Shown here in pieces: positions 27,449 to 37,178 of a stretch of 64,000 bases of DNA. The stretch is from Alteromonas sp. CI.11.F.A3 (lineage in GTDB: Bacteria > Pseudomonadota > Gammaproteobacteria > Enterobacterales > Alteromonadaceae): positions 3,162,001 to 3,226,000 of the forward strand of contig NZ_CP136708.1 of assembly GCF_032925565.1 (NCBI RefSeq), read 5' to 3'. Position numbers and translations under genes: made by a program. Position 1 is the first letter of the stretch. Every line of letters starts with the position of its first letter. The notes below the pieces were generated by a model. The model searched no databases, was not told the origin of the DNA, and saw only the letters and a list, made by a program, of their open reading frames with translations.

Positions 27449-27657
27449 ATTCCCTCCGTTGCATACAATTAAAATAAACTTACCTAATTACAATTCACAC
27501 TGCGTGCCAGAAAGAACATTAATCACTACAGACGAGGCCATACAAGGGATATACAAACAAGGCGCCCTGTAAAAACGTAAAGCATTTCGTACTAGTACCT
27601 ATAACCTATTCACTCTTACAGTAAGTTTTTCACACCAACTAAAATTGAGAACTAATA

Positions 27658-27796
27658 TTGGACACACACTTTAACTTAAGAAAAAGTTGGACAGTCACTC
27701 AAACGTGAGTGGCTTCTGTCACCTATAAACTTAAAACTTGAGTGTGTGTCCAATTCAGTAGTTAGTTGAATTTCTTGTAGACTTAAGTGACTGTCC
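27658..27796. repeat. Cluster of dispersed motif copies in direct and inverted orientation
   Basis: The 500-base gap 27449-27949 contains TTGGACACACACTT (27658-27671), TTGGACAGTCACTC (27687-27700), the inverted GAGTGTGTGTCCAA (27740-27753) and AAGTGACTGTCC (27785-27796). Two point one way and two the other, so the block can fold into a cruciform (loop about 27672-27739). No gene is visible in the gap; its last 100 bases may hold the promoter of the next operon. Confidence 0.85.
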
Positions 27797-27949
27797 CACA
27801 TTCATTCTTGCACTTCAGGCTTGATACTAAGGCTTTATGTACACGCTCAATTTAGCAAGGTAGACTTATACAGACATTCAGTAATGGTTCAGCTCCGGTC
27901 TATATACTAGATATCTATCGGGCTTTGCCTGCTTTTTTGGTGAGGATAT

Positions 27950-28225
27950 ATGGTGAACACACTTCGCGCGGTGGCTTTAGTGCTAACCCTGTTTATATGC
28001 AGTGGTGGTAGTGCCTTTGCGCAGCAGGAAAAGAGTGGCGAATTAAGCAAGAGCCAAGCTGTGGAACGTGCCCGTCAGGTCGAAGCTGGACGTGTACTTC
28101 GTGTAAGCCAAACTAACCAGAAGTACCGCGTTAAAGTTTTAAAGGAGTCGGGCCGTGTAGTCTCTGTTGACGTAGACAAGCGCTCTGGAAAAGTGAAGAC
28201 ATCTAAGAAAAATTCAAAGGATTAA
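27950..28225 (+). CDS. Small secreted PepSY-domain protein
   Basis: The 91-residue protein has a signal peptide (cleavage near AFA-QQ). A short PepSY-like domain follows (LSKSQAVERARQVEAGRVLRV, YRVKVLKESGRVVSVDVD), with a Lys/Ser-rich tail. It directly precedes a response regulator (1-base gap), so it is probably a periplasmic modulator or target of that two-component system. GAGG at 27942 is closer to the ideal distance from a GTG at 27953 than from the ATG at 27950; either may be used. Confidence 0.85.
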   Translation: MVNTLRAVALVLTLFICSGGSAFAQQEKSGELSKSQAVERARQVEAGRVLRVSQTNQKYRVKVLKESGRVVSVDVDKRSGKVKTSKKNSKD

Positions 28226-28226
28226 C

Positions 28227-28901
28227 ATGCGGATACTCATTGCTGAAGACGACAGCCGCCTACTAACCCAGCTTGACAGCCTACTACAGCAACATGGCTA
28301 CAGTGTAGATTTGGCCGACAACGGCGAGCATGCGCTTTATCAACTCAATGAATATGCTTACGATTTAGCTATCATCGATATCGGCTTACCTAAAATGGAT
28401 GGCTTCGAAGTTATCCGAAAAGCAAGGCAGGAAGACATCCGCTGTCCCGTACTTATCTTAACTGCTCGTGATCGCTGGCAGGAAAAAGTCGAAGGGTTAG
28501 ACGCAGGAGCTGATGATTACCTTACTAAACCTTTTCACAATGAAGAGTTATTGGCACGGGTTAAAGCACTAATTCGTCGCGCCTCTGGTCAAGCAAACCC
28601 TGTCATACAGTTCGGTCCTATTTCGCTCGACACAGTCGCTGAAGAAATTACCGTCAATGATGCCCCTCTTGAATTGACTGCGTATGAATACAAAGTCATG
28701 GAATACTTGATGCTGAACCCGCAGAAAGTGGTCTCGAAAACAGAGTTAACTGAGCATATTTACGATCAAGATTTTGATCTCGATAGTAACGTGATTGAAG
28801 TTTTTGTTGGCCGATTGCGTAAAAAGCTAGATCCTGAAGGTAGCTTCAAGCCCATTGAAACCCTTCGAGGGCGTGGATATAGGATTAACCGCAATCTATG
28901 A
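28227..28901 (+). CDS. OmpR-family response regulator (PhoP/QseB-like)
   Basis: The 224-residue protein has a receiver domain (EDD at residues 7-9, phosphoacceptor Asp51 in IIDIGLP, Thr in LTARD, Lys in TKPF) and a C-terminal winged helix (LELTAYEYKVMEYL, NVIEVFVGRLRKKLD, IETLRGRGYRI). It would bind DNA when phosphorylated by the kinase encoded 10 bases downstream. Similarity to the PhoP group is visible, but the stimulus is not. Confidence 0.95.
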   Translation: MRILIAEDDSRLLTQLDSLLQQHGYSVDLADNGEHALYQLNEYAYDLAIIDIGLPKMDGFEVIRKARQEDIRCPVLILTARDRWQEKVEGLDAGADDYLTKPFHNEELLARVKALIRRASGQANPVIQFGPISLDTVAEEITVNDAPLELTAYEYKVMEYLMLNPQKVVSKTELTEHIYDQDFDLDSNVIEVFVGRLRKKLDPEGSFKPIETLRGRGYRINRNL

Positions 28902-28911
28902 AGCATAACCG

Positions 28912-30237
28912 ATGAAACAATTGTCGCTGAGAATACGGAGCATTCTATTAGCGATGGGCGTACTTGCCCTTTTTGCACCGCTGACTGTGGTTATTTTAGA
29001 TGACGCCTATACCACTAGTTTAACCCAGGCCAAGATGAGTGAACTTCGACTCATGAACCTAGGGTTGCTCTCGGCTTTTGAGCTAGACGGCGATATTCCC
29101 TTCATGCCTGAGATTTTATACGAAGAGCAACTTAACTTACCTGGCTCTGGTTACTTAGGTGTGATTGTTTTTCGTGGCCACGTTGTATGGCAGTCAGCTT
29201 CAGCATTAGATTACACCTTGCCTGCCCCAAATCTTAACGTCAATGTTGGTAACGAGCTCTTCGTTGAATCTTACACGGCCAATTTCGACGGCAATACAGA
29301 TTATTTTGCCTACGCGTTTACCGCCGAATTTGCCTCAGAGAGCAACTTCGAGCCAGTCCGTTTTTACATTTTCAATAATAAGCACCTGTTTGATGAAGAG
29401 CGGGAAACCTTTATATCTGTGGTGTGGCGTTGGCTACTTATCTTATCCCTCGGTTTGCTTGTACTGATAATAGTGGGGATCAGCCTTGTGCTTATGCCAG
29501 TAAGAAAACTTATTAGCGAAATTTCCCTTACCTCTACCGGCCAGAAACAACAGCTTGATGCGCACTACCCTGTCGAATTTAATCCATTAAAACAGTCAAT
29601 TAATGAGCTGATTGAATCTGAATCTCAGCAGCGAGCTCGTTATAAAAATAGCTTGGGCGACCTTGCTCATAGTTTAAAAACACCACTAGCTGTGGCTTTA
29701 GGGGTTAAGAAGCTTCCAGAGCAAGCCGTTGAATCTTTAAATCAAATTGACCAGATCATTCAACGCCAATTAAAACGTGCTAGTGCGGGTAAAACCGGGT
29801 GGCAAGCGGCTATCCCTCTGTTACCTATCACACAAAAAGTGGCTAACGCCATGGATAAAGTATATCAGCATAAACAATTGTCGATAACGATTGAAGCCAT
29901 TAACAAGGTCGCCATAAAGGCTGACGAAACCGATATTATGGAAATGGTAGGTAACCTGTTAGATAACGCCTGTAAGGCTGCAGACTCGAAGGTATTGGTT
30001 ACGCTAATCAACGAAGGAAACTGGGCGGTGTTGACCATTGATGATGATGGCCCCGGCGTCCCTTCGGATAAGAAACAAGCACTGTTAGAGCGTGGTACTC
30101 GATTAGATACTTACGCAGACGGGCAAGGAATTGGCATGGCCTTGGTAAGCGACCTTGTTGCCATCTACCAAGGTAAACTGCTTATCGAGCGCGCCCCTAT
30201 TGGCGGCGCTCGCTTTATTGTGAAGTTCCCGGTTTAA
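28912..30237 (+). CDS. Sensor histidine kinase (PhoQ-like)
   Basis: This 441-residue membrane kinase has TM1 at about residues 9-28, a periplasmic sensor region to about residue 165, TM2 at about 168-190, and a HAMP-like linker. The H-box GDLAHSLKTPLAVA gives His253. The HATPase domain has the N-box (GNLLDNACKAAD), DDDGPGV and GQGIGMALV. It is paired with the upstream regulator. The architecture resembles the PhoQ group of Alteromonadales. Confidence 0.95.
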   Translation: MKQLSLRIRSILLAMGVLALFAPLTVVILDDAYTTSLTQAKMSELRLMNLGLLSAFELDGDIPFMPEILYEEQLNLPGSGYLGVIVFRGHVVWQSASALDYTLPAPNLNVNVGNELFVESYTANFDGNTDYFAYAFTAEFASESNFEPVRFYIFNNKHLFDEERETFISVVWRWLLILSLGLLVLIIVGISLVLMPVRKLISEISLTSTGQKQQLDAHYPVEFNPLKQSINELIESESQQRARYKNSLGDLAHSLKTPLAVALGVKKLPEQAVESLNQIDQIIQRQLKRASAGKTGWQAAIPLLPITQKVANAMDKVYQHKQLSITIEAINKVAIKADETDIMEMVGNLLDNACKAADSKVLVTLINEGNWAVLTIDDDGPGVPSDKKQALLERGTRLDTYADGQGIGMALVSDLVAIYQGKLLIERAPIGGARFIVKFPV

Positions 30238-31277
30238 GCTCTTTCTTTTTTATCGCCCGCACTAGACAACAACACCGCAAGCCATTGGCTTTCCTCTCGA
30301 GACTCTAGTGCTATTTTCACTACCATCGTAAGCGGCACAGATAACAGCATTCCAACTGTACCTAATAACCATCCCCAGAAAATAAGAGATAAAAACACCA
30401 CTAAGGTAGATAGCCCCATTCCTTTGCCCATCAACCTTGGCTCTACCATATTGCCCATAATGGTATTTACTAACAAAAAGCCCAATGCCGCCATGCCTGC
30501 TGAAGCCAAACCATATTGAACAAACGCAATAAGTACAGCTGGAAGTGCAGCGATTATTGAGCCTATGTTAGGGATGAAGTTCAGCATGAATGCCAACACA
30601 GCCCATAATAGAAAATGGTCGATACCCATCACATAAAGCCACGTACCGATAATTAACCCCGTCCCTAAACTCACCACAGTTTTAATTGCCAAGTAGCTAT
30701 TTACAGAACGAATAAAGCGGTCGATGTGTTGTAGCTTCATGTCAGGGTCTGACAATGCAATGTGAAGACGTTTTGGAATGCTGTCTGCCTCAAACAACAT
30801 AAAAATAACCGTTAACAATATAAGGAACAAGTTCGACAATACGCCGCCCATACCGCTAATAAAATTAGTCGCGACTGACATCGCGGTGGCGGGATCTAAG
30901 TGTGTGGCAATTAGCTCTTGGTTAACGTTAATATTGTATTGTGCGAGTTTTTCTATAATCCACGAAAATTCGGTATCAAGCTTAGCCCGGTACTCTGGAA
31001 GATTTTCTCTAAATTCCGTCATAGACTGTCCTACAAGGCCAGCAAGAAGAAATCCAAAGACTAGTATTAATAGTATTACTAAGGTGATAGAAAGCCATTT
31101 AGGCACGCCAAAACGTCCGGTCCAATGAATGATTGGGCTACACGCAATAGCAATAAATATTGATAAGAAAAAAGGTACCATAATTGTACTAGCGGACTTT
31201 ATACCCGCCATGACAACAACTAAACAAGCGAGAACAACAAGTACTTTCGCTATGGGTGAGCGCAATTCCATGGACAT
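30234..31277 (-). CDS. AI-2E family transporter (PerM/TqsA/YdiK-like)
   Basis: The 347-residue protein has about eight hydrophobic segments and the family signatures PFFLSIFIAIACSPIIHW, VGQSMTEFRENLPEYRAKL, AVLAFMLNFIPNIGSIIAALPAVLIA and MVEPRLMGKGMGLSTLVVFLSL. The family exports or takes up small molecules including autoinducer-2, or acts as Na+/H+ antiporters. The substrate here cannot be assigned. Its stop overlaps the kinase stop by 4 bases (convergent). Confidence 0.9.
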   Translation of the reverse strand: MSMELRSPIAKVLVVLACLVVVMAGIKSASTIMVPFFLSIFIAIACSPIIHWTGRFGVPKWLSITLVILLILVFGFLLAGLVGQSMTEFRENLPEYRAKLDTEFSWIIEKLAQYNINVNQELIATHLDPATAMSVATNFISGMGGVLSNLFLILLTVIFMLFEADSIPKRLHIALSDPDMKLQHIDRFIRSVNSYLAIKTVVSLGTGLIIGTWLYVMGIDHFLLWAVLAFMLNFIPNIGSIIAALPAVLIAFVQYGLASAGMAALGFLLVNTIMGNMVEPRLMGKGMGLSTLVVFLSLIFWGWLLGTVGMLLSVPLTMVVKIALESREESQWLAVLLSSAGDKKERA

Positions 31278-31352
31278 TTTTGTGCATCATTCCTAATAAA
31301 AAACTCAAACACTTTACAGTGACTTATACATAACTACAAATACGAGAACACA

Positions 31353-31721
31353 ATGACCTTCAACTTAGCCACAATTAAAATTAAAAACCTGAGATTGAGA
31401 ACCTATATTGGTATTAACGAAGATGAAATCATCAATAAACAAGACGTTATCGTTAATGTGAAAATTGATTACGATGCCCAAAGAGCGACAGACAGCGACA
31501 ATATGGAAGACGCGCTAAACTATAAGGTGATTACCAAGGCCATCATAAAGCTGGTAGAAGACAACCGATTTTCATTGCTCGAAAAACTCACTGCTGACGT
31601 ATTAAGTTTAGCTGCTGAACATTCATCAGTCCGTTACGCCGAAGTAGAGGTTGATAAGCCTCATGCACTGCGATTTTCTGACTCGGTGTCGCTAACGCTT
31701 TCGTGTAATAAAACCGGTTGA
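31353..31721 (+). CDS. folX: Dihydroneopterin triphosphate 2'-epimerase
   Basis: The 122-residue protein belongs to the FolB/FolX tunnelling fold: [44 protein letters not shown], and [17 protein letters not shown]. The FolX assignment over FolB rests on these segments and on the downstream yfcH-like gene, the same pair as in E. coli. It epimerises dihydroneopterin triphosphate, feeding tetrahydromonapterin synthesis. Confidence 0.9.
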   Translation: MTFNLATIKIKNLRLRTYIGINEDEIINKQDVIVNVKIDYDAQRATDSDNMEDALNYKVITKAIIKLVEDNRFSLLEKLTADVLSLAAEHSSVRYAEVEVDKPHALRFSDSVSLTLSCNKTG

Positions 31722-31800
31722 GCGTTGTTCAGGACTTTTTATAAGCACTTATGTAGGCACTTATATAGGCATTTTGCTAACTCTCTTATAGGCATATTGT

Positions 31801-32694
31801 ATGAAAATTTTAATGTCAGGCGGCACTGGCCTTATCGGTAGCGCGTTTATTAATAAATTTAAAAACGAGCATCAGTTTACTGTCATAACAAGAGCCCCCC
31901 AAAAAGCTAAGCAACAGTTGGGTGACGATGTGGCTTTTGTTTCAGAGGTGAGTGACATTGATGATATTGGAATTTTCGATGCCATCATCAACTTAGCTGG
32001 CGAACCCATTGCCGATAAACGTTGGACAGACACTCAAAAGCAGAGAATCTGCGATAGCCGGTGGGATATTACATCTAAACTTGTGGCAAAAATTAATAGT
32101 GCGAGCACCCCACCACCAGTATTTATTTCTGGTTCGGCCATTGGTTTTTATGGCAGTAAAGGTAGTGTTGATGTTACCGAGCAAACGCCCCCCCACGAAG
32201 AGTTCACCCACGACCTTTGTGCCAAATGGGAAGCTATCGCAACGTCTGTCGCTCGCAGCGAAACACGTGTATGTACGCTTAGAACCGGTGTAGTGTTAGC
32301 TAAAAATGGTGGGGCATTGGAAAAAATGGCACTGCCCTTCAAACTAGGCTTAGGCGGTAAAATAGGCAGTGGCGATCAGTATTTATCATGGATCCACATT
32401 GATGACATGGTATCGGCTATTGCATATCTACTTGAACATGACAGCTGCCATGGGCCGTTTAACCTTACAGCTCCATCACCTTCGACTAATAAAGATTTCT
32501 CGCAGACATTAGCAGCAGCGCTTTCAAGACCGTGTTTGTTTACCGTACCGGGCTTCGTTCTGAAGATAGCTATGGGAGAGTCTTCTGACATGATACTAAA
32601 AGGGCAAAAGGTGCTACCTGAAAAGCTCGTTACCTCAGGCTACACGTTTACCTTCCCAACATTACAAGGTGCGCTTGAAGCAATTTATAAGTAG
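31801..32694 (+). CDS. yfcH: NAD(P)-binding epimerase-like protein, TIGR01777/YfcH family
   Basis: The 297-residue extended-SDR protein has the nucleotide-binding SGGTGLIGSAF motif, INLAGEPIADKRWTD, SGSAIGFYGSKG, LRTGVVLAKNGGAL and WIHIDDMVSAIAYLL, plus a C-terminal DUF1731-like region. The reaction is unknown. It follows folX at 79 bases; the spacer holds three copies of a TTATATAGGCA-like word. Confidence 0.92.
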   Translation: MKILMSGGTGLIGSAFINKFKNEHQFTVITRAPQKAKQQLGDDVAFVSEVSDIDDIGIFDAIINLAGEPIADKRWTDTQKQRICDSRWDITSKLVAKINSASTPPPVFISGSAIGFYGSKGSVDVTEQTPPHEEFTHDLCAKWEAIATSVARSETRVCTLRTGVVLAKNGGALEKMALPFKLGLGGKIGSGDQYLSWIHIDDMVSAIAYLLEHDSCHGPFNLTAPSPSTNKDFSQTLAAALSRPCLFTVPGFVLKIAMGESSDMILKGQKVLPEKLVTSGYTFTFPTLQGALEAIYK

Positions 32695-32740
32695 TGAAGC
32701 TTATTTGCACTGAGTCAACTTCACTGAAGTGCACACTGAA

Positions 32741-32894
32741 GTGGACACACACTCAAATTTCATCTAAGAGATTACATTTAACTTTAAATGAAATTGGACA
32801 CACACTCGAATTAGGGTGTGTGTCCAATAATTTGTAGGTTGGCTTGCACGACCATCTCTAGCGAAATAGAACACTCACTTGAGTGACTGTCTAA
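32741..32894. repeat. Dispersed motif cluster with a near-perfect inverted pair
   Basis: GTGGACACACACTC (32741-32754), TTGGACACACACTC (32794-32807), the inverted GGGTGTGTGTCCAA (32814-32827) and GAGTGACTGTCTAA (32881-32894) fill the gap between yfcH and ybbP, which are convergent. The middle two form a 14-bp hairpin (one mismatch) with loop GAATTA. AATTTCAT/ATGAAATT inverted repeats link the first two copies. Confidence 0.88.
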
Positions 32895-32948
32895 TTTACT
32901 CACATTTTAAAACAGCTTTTCTTAACTCTCGTTGGCTATATATAGCCC

Positions 32949-35471
32949 CTAGACCATCTTCCTCAGCAGTGCTGATGTATTTAACGTAAGCAAGCGCCAG
33001 CATCCAATCGCCCCTAACGCGCCTACCACGATTGCACCAACAATCGGCGCAATAACCCAATACTCAAAGTGTAGACTTGCGGTCATTTGGAACACATTGG
33101 TTTGCAGCATATACAAGCTAAGCTCATTAGCGAGCGCTGCCATGAAACCTGCAATCACGCCGATGATTAGAAACTCGAACACCACGCTTTTGCGAATTAA
33201 ACTGCCTCTCGCCCCAAGCGTTCTCAAAATTGCCAACTCTTGTCGTCTTTCATCCATGCTGGCTTGAACCTGGGCAATTAACACTAAACTGCCTGCTACA
33301 AGAACCAAGACTAAAATAAACTCAATGGCCACAGACACTTGATTGACAATATCTCTTAGCTGGTTAATTCGCGCATCAACGTCAAACATAGTGATAGACG
33401 CAAATGGCTTTAACAACGTCGTTAGTTGTGATTTCTGTGCTTCGGGTAAATAGAAGCTGGTGATGTAAGTGGGATTGAACGACGCCATAGCCTCAGGTTG
33501 AATAACAAAGAAAAAGTTAGGCTGCATGGTTTGCCAGTTCACTTTTCTAAAACTTGTTACCTTAGCTTTAACGATTTCACTGCCCACATTGAACATCAGC
33601 ATATCGCCTAATTCAATGCCAAGTCGCTCGCCTACGTCCGTTTCGACTGAAACGGCGAATACGCCCTCTTCTAATGCATCAGTGTTATCCCCGTGCCATG
33701 TACCACTGGTAATTTCGTTCTCCTTTTGTAACGAATTACTCCAAGTTAAATTCGCTTCACGTCCAAGTCCTTGTCTACCTTCAGTATTTGAATCTTCCTC
33801 TTTAGACACTTCGGTATTTACATTGTCATCATTCACTGCAACGAAGCGCCCTCGTATCACAGGGTAAAACTCTTCGATGGTAATTCCGTTTGATTTGAAG
33901 TGTGTGTCCAATTCTGTTTTTTGATCGCCAGTTATATTAATCAAAAAGTAATTTGGTGTGCCTTCGGGTAATTGAGAACGCCACTGTGAGACCATGTCGT
34001 TGCGCATAACCAGTACCACAAGTAACAACATAATAGTGACTGAGAAGCTAATCAGTTGAACACTATTTTCCATTGAACGGCGTTTAATTCGCGCCCAAGC
34101 AAGCTGCCAAGGACCCATTTTTCCTGAGCCGAATTTGCGTCCCGCAGCAATCAGCAAAAAGGTTGCGCCTAGCAAACCTGCAACTAAAACCACGCCAGAG
34201 CCAAACAAAATAAGGCTGATCATCAAATCTTGGCTATAAATCCACATCAGTAGAAAAATAGCGCCGCCTGATGCCACATATTGGATAGTTCTAGAACGCA
34301 AATTGGTGCTTAAATCACGACGAAGTACCCGCAGTGGAGGAATTGAAAACAACTGCATCAATGGGTAAAGCGAGAACAACAATGAGCAAGTAGCCCCAGT
34401 GAAAACCGCAATTAGCACTGGCCGCCAGTGCCAAATAGATAACGCCACATCAACTTTTTCAGCAACTAACCACACCACAACTTGCTGGCCAATGAAACCC
34501 ATTATTAACCCAATAATAATGCCTAGCCCGGTAATAAATAGAATTTGAAGAAGATAGATTCTGCGAATAACCTGCTTTGTCGCACCGAGTGTTTTCATGA
34601 TAGCGACGGGGTCGAAATGGCGCTGGCTATACCGTTGAGCTGCCACCGCAATGGAAACCGCGGCAAGCACTATGGCCAGTAAACTCGCCAATAAAAAATA
34701 CCGCTCAGCACTGGCTACCGAACGACCAATGGCTGATTCGTCATCTTCAACTGTACGCCAGTTATGTAAATCATCTTGCAAACTAGGGGTTAACCAGTCG
34801 TAAAAAGTGCTGATAGCACTACTTTCACCTTCAAAATAGCCCACGTAACGTGCCCGACTGCCTGGCCCGGTTATTGCTGTTGCGTCCAAATCGGACAGTC
34901 TAATAAGGGCGATGGGGTCGGTATTAAAAACACTGAATCCTGCATCAGGAATATCAACCAGTACTTTAGTTACAGTAAATTCAGCATCACCTATTTCAAT
35001 GCTGTCTCCTAAACTAAGCTTCAGCGTTTGAAACAACAAAGACTGCAGCCACACTTCACCTGGCTTGGGCAAACCGGTAGCCGCTTCTTTCTGTCCAAAA
35101 GGCACATCTGTGGTATTAACCGTGCCCTTTAGTGGATAATTCTCATTAACAGCTCGAAGGTCAACTAGCGACATTTCGTCACGATAAAACACCATCGACC
35201 GAGTAGTAACCTGCTTTGCCGTGTTAAGCCCCTCATCACGCGCCCGCTGTAACCAAGCCTCATTAATGGGGGTATCAGAGCGTAACTGTGCATCAGCCGC
35301 GATAAATGCCGCAGAGCGCTCTTTTAAGGCACCTTGTAACCGCTCACTAAATAGTGACAGCGACAATACCGCTCCTACCGACAACACAATTGCCAATAGA
35401 ATGATGGTTAACTCTCCGCGTTTCGCTTCATGACGAAACAATCGCCATGCCAAGGTCGATGTCGTACTCAT
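32949..35471 (-). CDS. ybbP: ABC transporter permease with two FtsX/MacB-like domains (YbbP)
   Basis: This large 840-residue membrane protein has an N-terminal TM helix, a periplasmic MacB-PCD-like region, and TM bundles around residues 255-440 (FtsX core with PVAIMKTLGATKQVIRRIY). A second periplasmic domain (about 500-680) and a C-terminal FtsX bundle (ELAILRTLGARGSLIRKSVVFEF) follow. With YbbA it forms an ABC system of the lipoprotein/lysophospholipid-export type linked to TesA. An acidic insertion (NDDNVNTEVSKEEDSNTEG) interrupts the second domain. A copy of the dispersed motif (33898-33911) encodes the residues LDTH in this domain. Confidence 0.92.
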   Translation of the reverse strand: MSTTSTLAWRLFRHEAKRGELTIILLAIVLSVGAVLSLSLFSERLQGALKERSAAFIAADAQLRSDTPINEAWLQRARDEGLNTAKQVTTRSMVFYRDEMSLVDLRAVNENYPLKGTVNTTDVPFGQKEAATGLPKPGEVWLQSLLFQTLKLSLGDSIEIGDAEFTVTKVLVDIPDAGFSVFNTDPIALIRLSDLDATAITGPGSRARYVGYFEGESSAISTFYDWLTPSLQDDLHNWRTVEDDESAIGRSVASAERYFLLASLLAIVLAAVSIAVAAQRYSQRHFDPVAIMKTLGATKQVIRRIYLLQILFITGLGIIIGLIMGFIGQQVVVWLVAEKVDVALSIWHWRPVLIAVFTGATCSLLFSLYPLMQLFSIPPLRVLRRDLSTNLRSRTIQYVASGGAIFLLMWIYSQDLMISLILFGSGVVLVAGLLGATFLLIAAGRKFGSGKMGPWQLAWARIKRRSMENSVQLISFSVTIMLLLVVLVMRNDMVSQWRSQLPEGTPNYFLINITGDQKTELDTHFKSNGITIEEFYPVIRGRFVAVNDDNVNTEVSKEEDSNTEGRQGLGREANLTWSNSLQKENEITSGTWHGDNTDALEEGVFAVSVETDVGERLGIELGDMLMFNVGSEIVKAKVTSFRKVNWQTMQPNFFFVIQPEAMASFNPTYITSFYLPEAQKSQLTTLLKPFASITMFDVDARINQLRDIVNQVSVAIEFILVLVLVAGSLVLIAQVQASMDERRQELAILRTLGARGSLIRKSVVFEFLIIGVIAGFMAALANELSLYMLQTNVFQMTASLHFEYWVIAPIVGAIVVGALGAIGCWRLLTLNTSALLRKMV

Positions 35472-36170
35472 TTATACAGCCTCTGTACGCTGTATCGGCG
35501 ATACCACGGTAGACTCAGTCAATTCACCCGCTTGCATGGTTAACTGCCTGTCACACTTATCGGCAAGCTCGTCATCGTGGGTAACCAGCACTAACGTTGT
35601 ACCCTTTTCTCGGTTCAGCGCAAAAAGAAGATCTTCTACTTTGTGGCTGTTTGTTGCATCCAAGTTTCCAGTCGGCTCATCTGCAAATAGAATTTTGGGA
35701 GAAGTAATAAAAGCCCGCGCAATAGCAACACGTTGCTGTTCACCACCTGAAAGTTGATTTGGATAATGACTCGCGCGATGACCAATGCCGACTTGTTCGA
35801 GGATCTTAGTCGCCATCTGCTTAGGGTTGTCTAAGCCTGCGATTTCAGCCGGCAGCATTACATTTTCAATAGCCGTTAAACTTTGCACTAACATAAAGCT
35901 CTGAAATATAAAGCCTACTTTTTGACCTCGCAACACAGCGCGAGCCTCTTCATCCATAGTATGTAATGGTTCGCCATCTAGATGAATTTCTCCTTGAGAG
36001 GCTTCATCTAAGCCGGCAAGCAGCCCTAATAAAGTAGATTTTCCTGAACCTGACGCACCGATAATGGCAACGGACTCACCAGACTTGACTTCAAAAGAGA
36101 TAGGATGAAGGATCTCAAGCGTACCTTCGCTCGTACTTACAGACTTAGTTACTTTGGATGTTTTAATCAT
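35472..36170 (-). CDS. ybbA: ABC transporter ATP-binding protein YbbA
   Basis: The 232-residue ATPase has Walker A GASGSGKST, Q-loop FIFQSFMLVQSLTA, signature LSGGEQQRVAIARA, Walker B ILFADEPTGNLD and the H-loop LVTHD. It belongs to the LolD/MacB subfamily that energises FtsX-like permeases. It abuts ybbP with no gap and is divergent from tesA (17 bases between starts), the same trio as in E. coli. Confidence 0.95.
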   Translation of the reverse strand: MIKTSKVTKSVSTSEGTLEILHPISFEVKSGESVAIIGASGSGKSTLLGLLAGLDEASQGEIHLDGEPLHTMDEEARAVLRGQKVGFIFQSFMLVQSLTAIENVMLPAEIAGLDNPKQMATKILEQVGIGHRASHYPNQLSGGEQQRVAIARAFITSPKILFADEPTGNLDATNSHKVEDLLFALNREKGTTLVLVTHDDELADKCDRQLTMQAGELTESTVVSPIQRTEAV

Positions 36171-36187
36171 ATAGGGGTCATCAATTC

Positions 36188-36844
36188 GTGATTTATCGTT
36201 TTCGCAGCGCCGTTTTGTTCACACTGCTTTTATTAATACCGTTATCCGCATTATCAGATCAGACCGATACCATCGTCCCTAATAATTCAGCTAAATTACT
36301 GATTCTAGGTGACAGCCTATCTGCTGCATACGGGTTAGATCAACAAGAAGGTTGGGTGAGTTTGTTACAAAAACGCTGGCGTGACGAGAATATATCGATC
36401 GATATTGTAAATGCTGCGGTAAGCGGTGAGACCACTGATGGCGGTTTAGCTAGGCTTCCAAGGTTAATTGAACAACACACACCAAGCCACATTTTAGTAG
36501 AGCTTGGTGGGAACGATGGCCTTCAAGGGCACAGTATCAGTAAGATTAGGGACAATTTGAGCGCAATTATTAGAATAGCAAAATCAGACAATACCGTCGT
36601 TTTTGTACAAGACATGCAAATACCCACTAATTACGGCAAACGCTATACACAAATGTTTAGCGACACTTTTGAGACTGTCTCTGAGCAACATGAAGTTACA
36701 AAAATTCCTTTTTTTCTTGAGGACATAGCACTTCAAAAAAACTTAATGCAACGTGATGGTATTCATCCTAACGCAGAAGCACAACCAATGATTGTCGATT
36801 TTATGTTCGAAAAATTGACACCTTTAATCATAAACAAGGGTTAA
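36188..36844 (+). CDS. tesA: Multifunctional acyl-CoA thioesterase I / lysophospholipase L1 / arylesterase
   Basis: The 218-residue SGNH hydrolase has a signal peptide (cleavage near LSA-LSD). The blocks are GDSLSAAYG (Ser), SGETTDGG (Gly), ELGGNDGLQG (Asn) and DGIHPNAEAQ (Asp-His). TesA acts in the periplasm on acyl thioesters, lysophospholipids and aryl esters. It is transcribed divergently from ybbAP, and the two start codons lie very close together. Confidence 0.94.
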   Translation: MIYRFRSAVLFTLLLLIPLSALSDQTDTIVPNNSAKLLILGDSLSAAYGLDQQEGWVSLLQKRWRDENISIDIVNAAVSGETTDGGLARLPRLIEQHTPSHILVELGGNDGLQGHSISKIRDNLSAIIRIAKSDNTVVFVQDMQIPTNYGKRYTQMFSDTFETVSEQHEVTKIPFFLEDIALQKNLMQRDGIHPNAEAQPMIVDFMFEKLTPLIINKG

Positions 36845-36912
36845 CCTGTGCTATGCTTTTAACCTTATATGTTAAATGCTAGAACAAATGACAGCTTAAC
36901 TTGGAGATTGTT

Positions 36913-37098
36913 ATGGACGTTTCATCATCAACGTCAACGCCAGTATCAAATGTACTTCAGTCGCCACAACAAGAACCACAACGGCAGGTTCAACAACGTG
37001 CAAGCCAGCAAACTGAAGTAAGTGCGCCCCAGCAAACGCAAGAAGCGGCTCCGGCCACAGACAGTCGAGTCGGCTCGCGTATAGATACCTACGTTTAG
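36913..37098 (+). CDS. Small Gln/Ser/Pro-rich protein of unknown function
   Basis: The 61-residue product is low-complexity: MDVSSSTSTPVSN, then Gln-rich repeats, ending DSRVGSRIDTYV. GGAG lies six bases before the ATG at 36913, which supports translation. The composition predicts a disordered protein. The start resembles small 'MDVSS' proteins sometimes annotated as putative motility proteins, but I cannot confirm homology. It lies between tesA and the RAYT gene. Confidence 0.6.
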   Translation: MDVSSSTSTPVSNVLQSPQQEPQRQVQQRASQQTEVSAPQQTQEAAPATDSRVGSRIDTYV

Positions 37099-37178
37099 CG
37101 ATAAAACCCGCCCTAAGCACAGTAGTTTATTAACGCATTTCCAGCATAATCATTTCCGAATCACTCGGAGATATGGAA

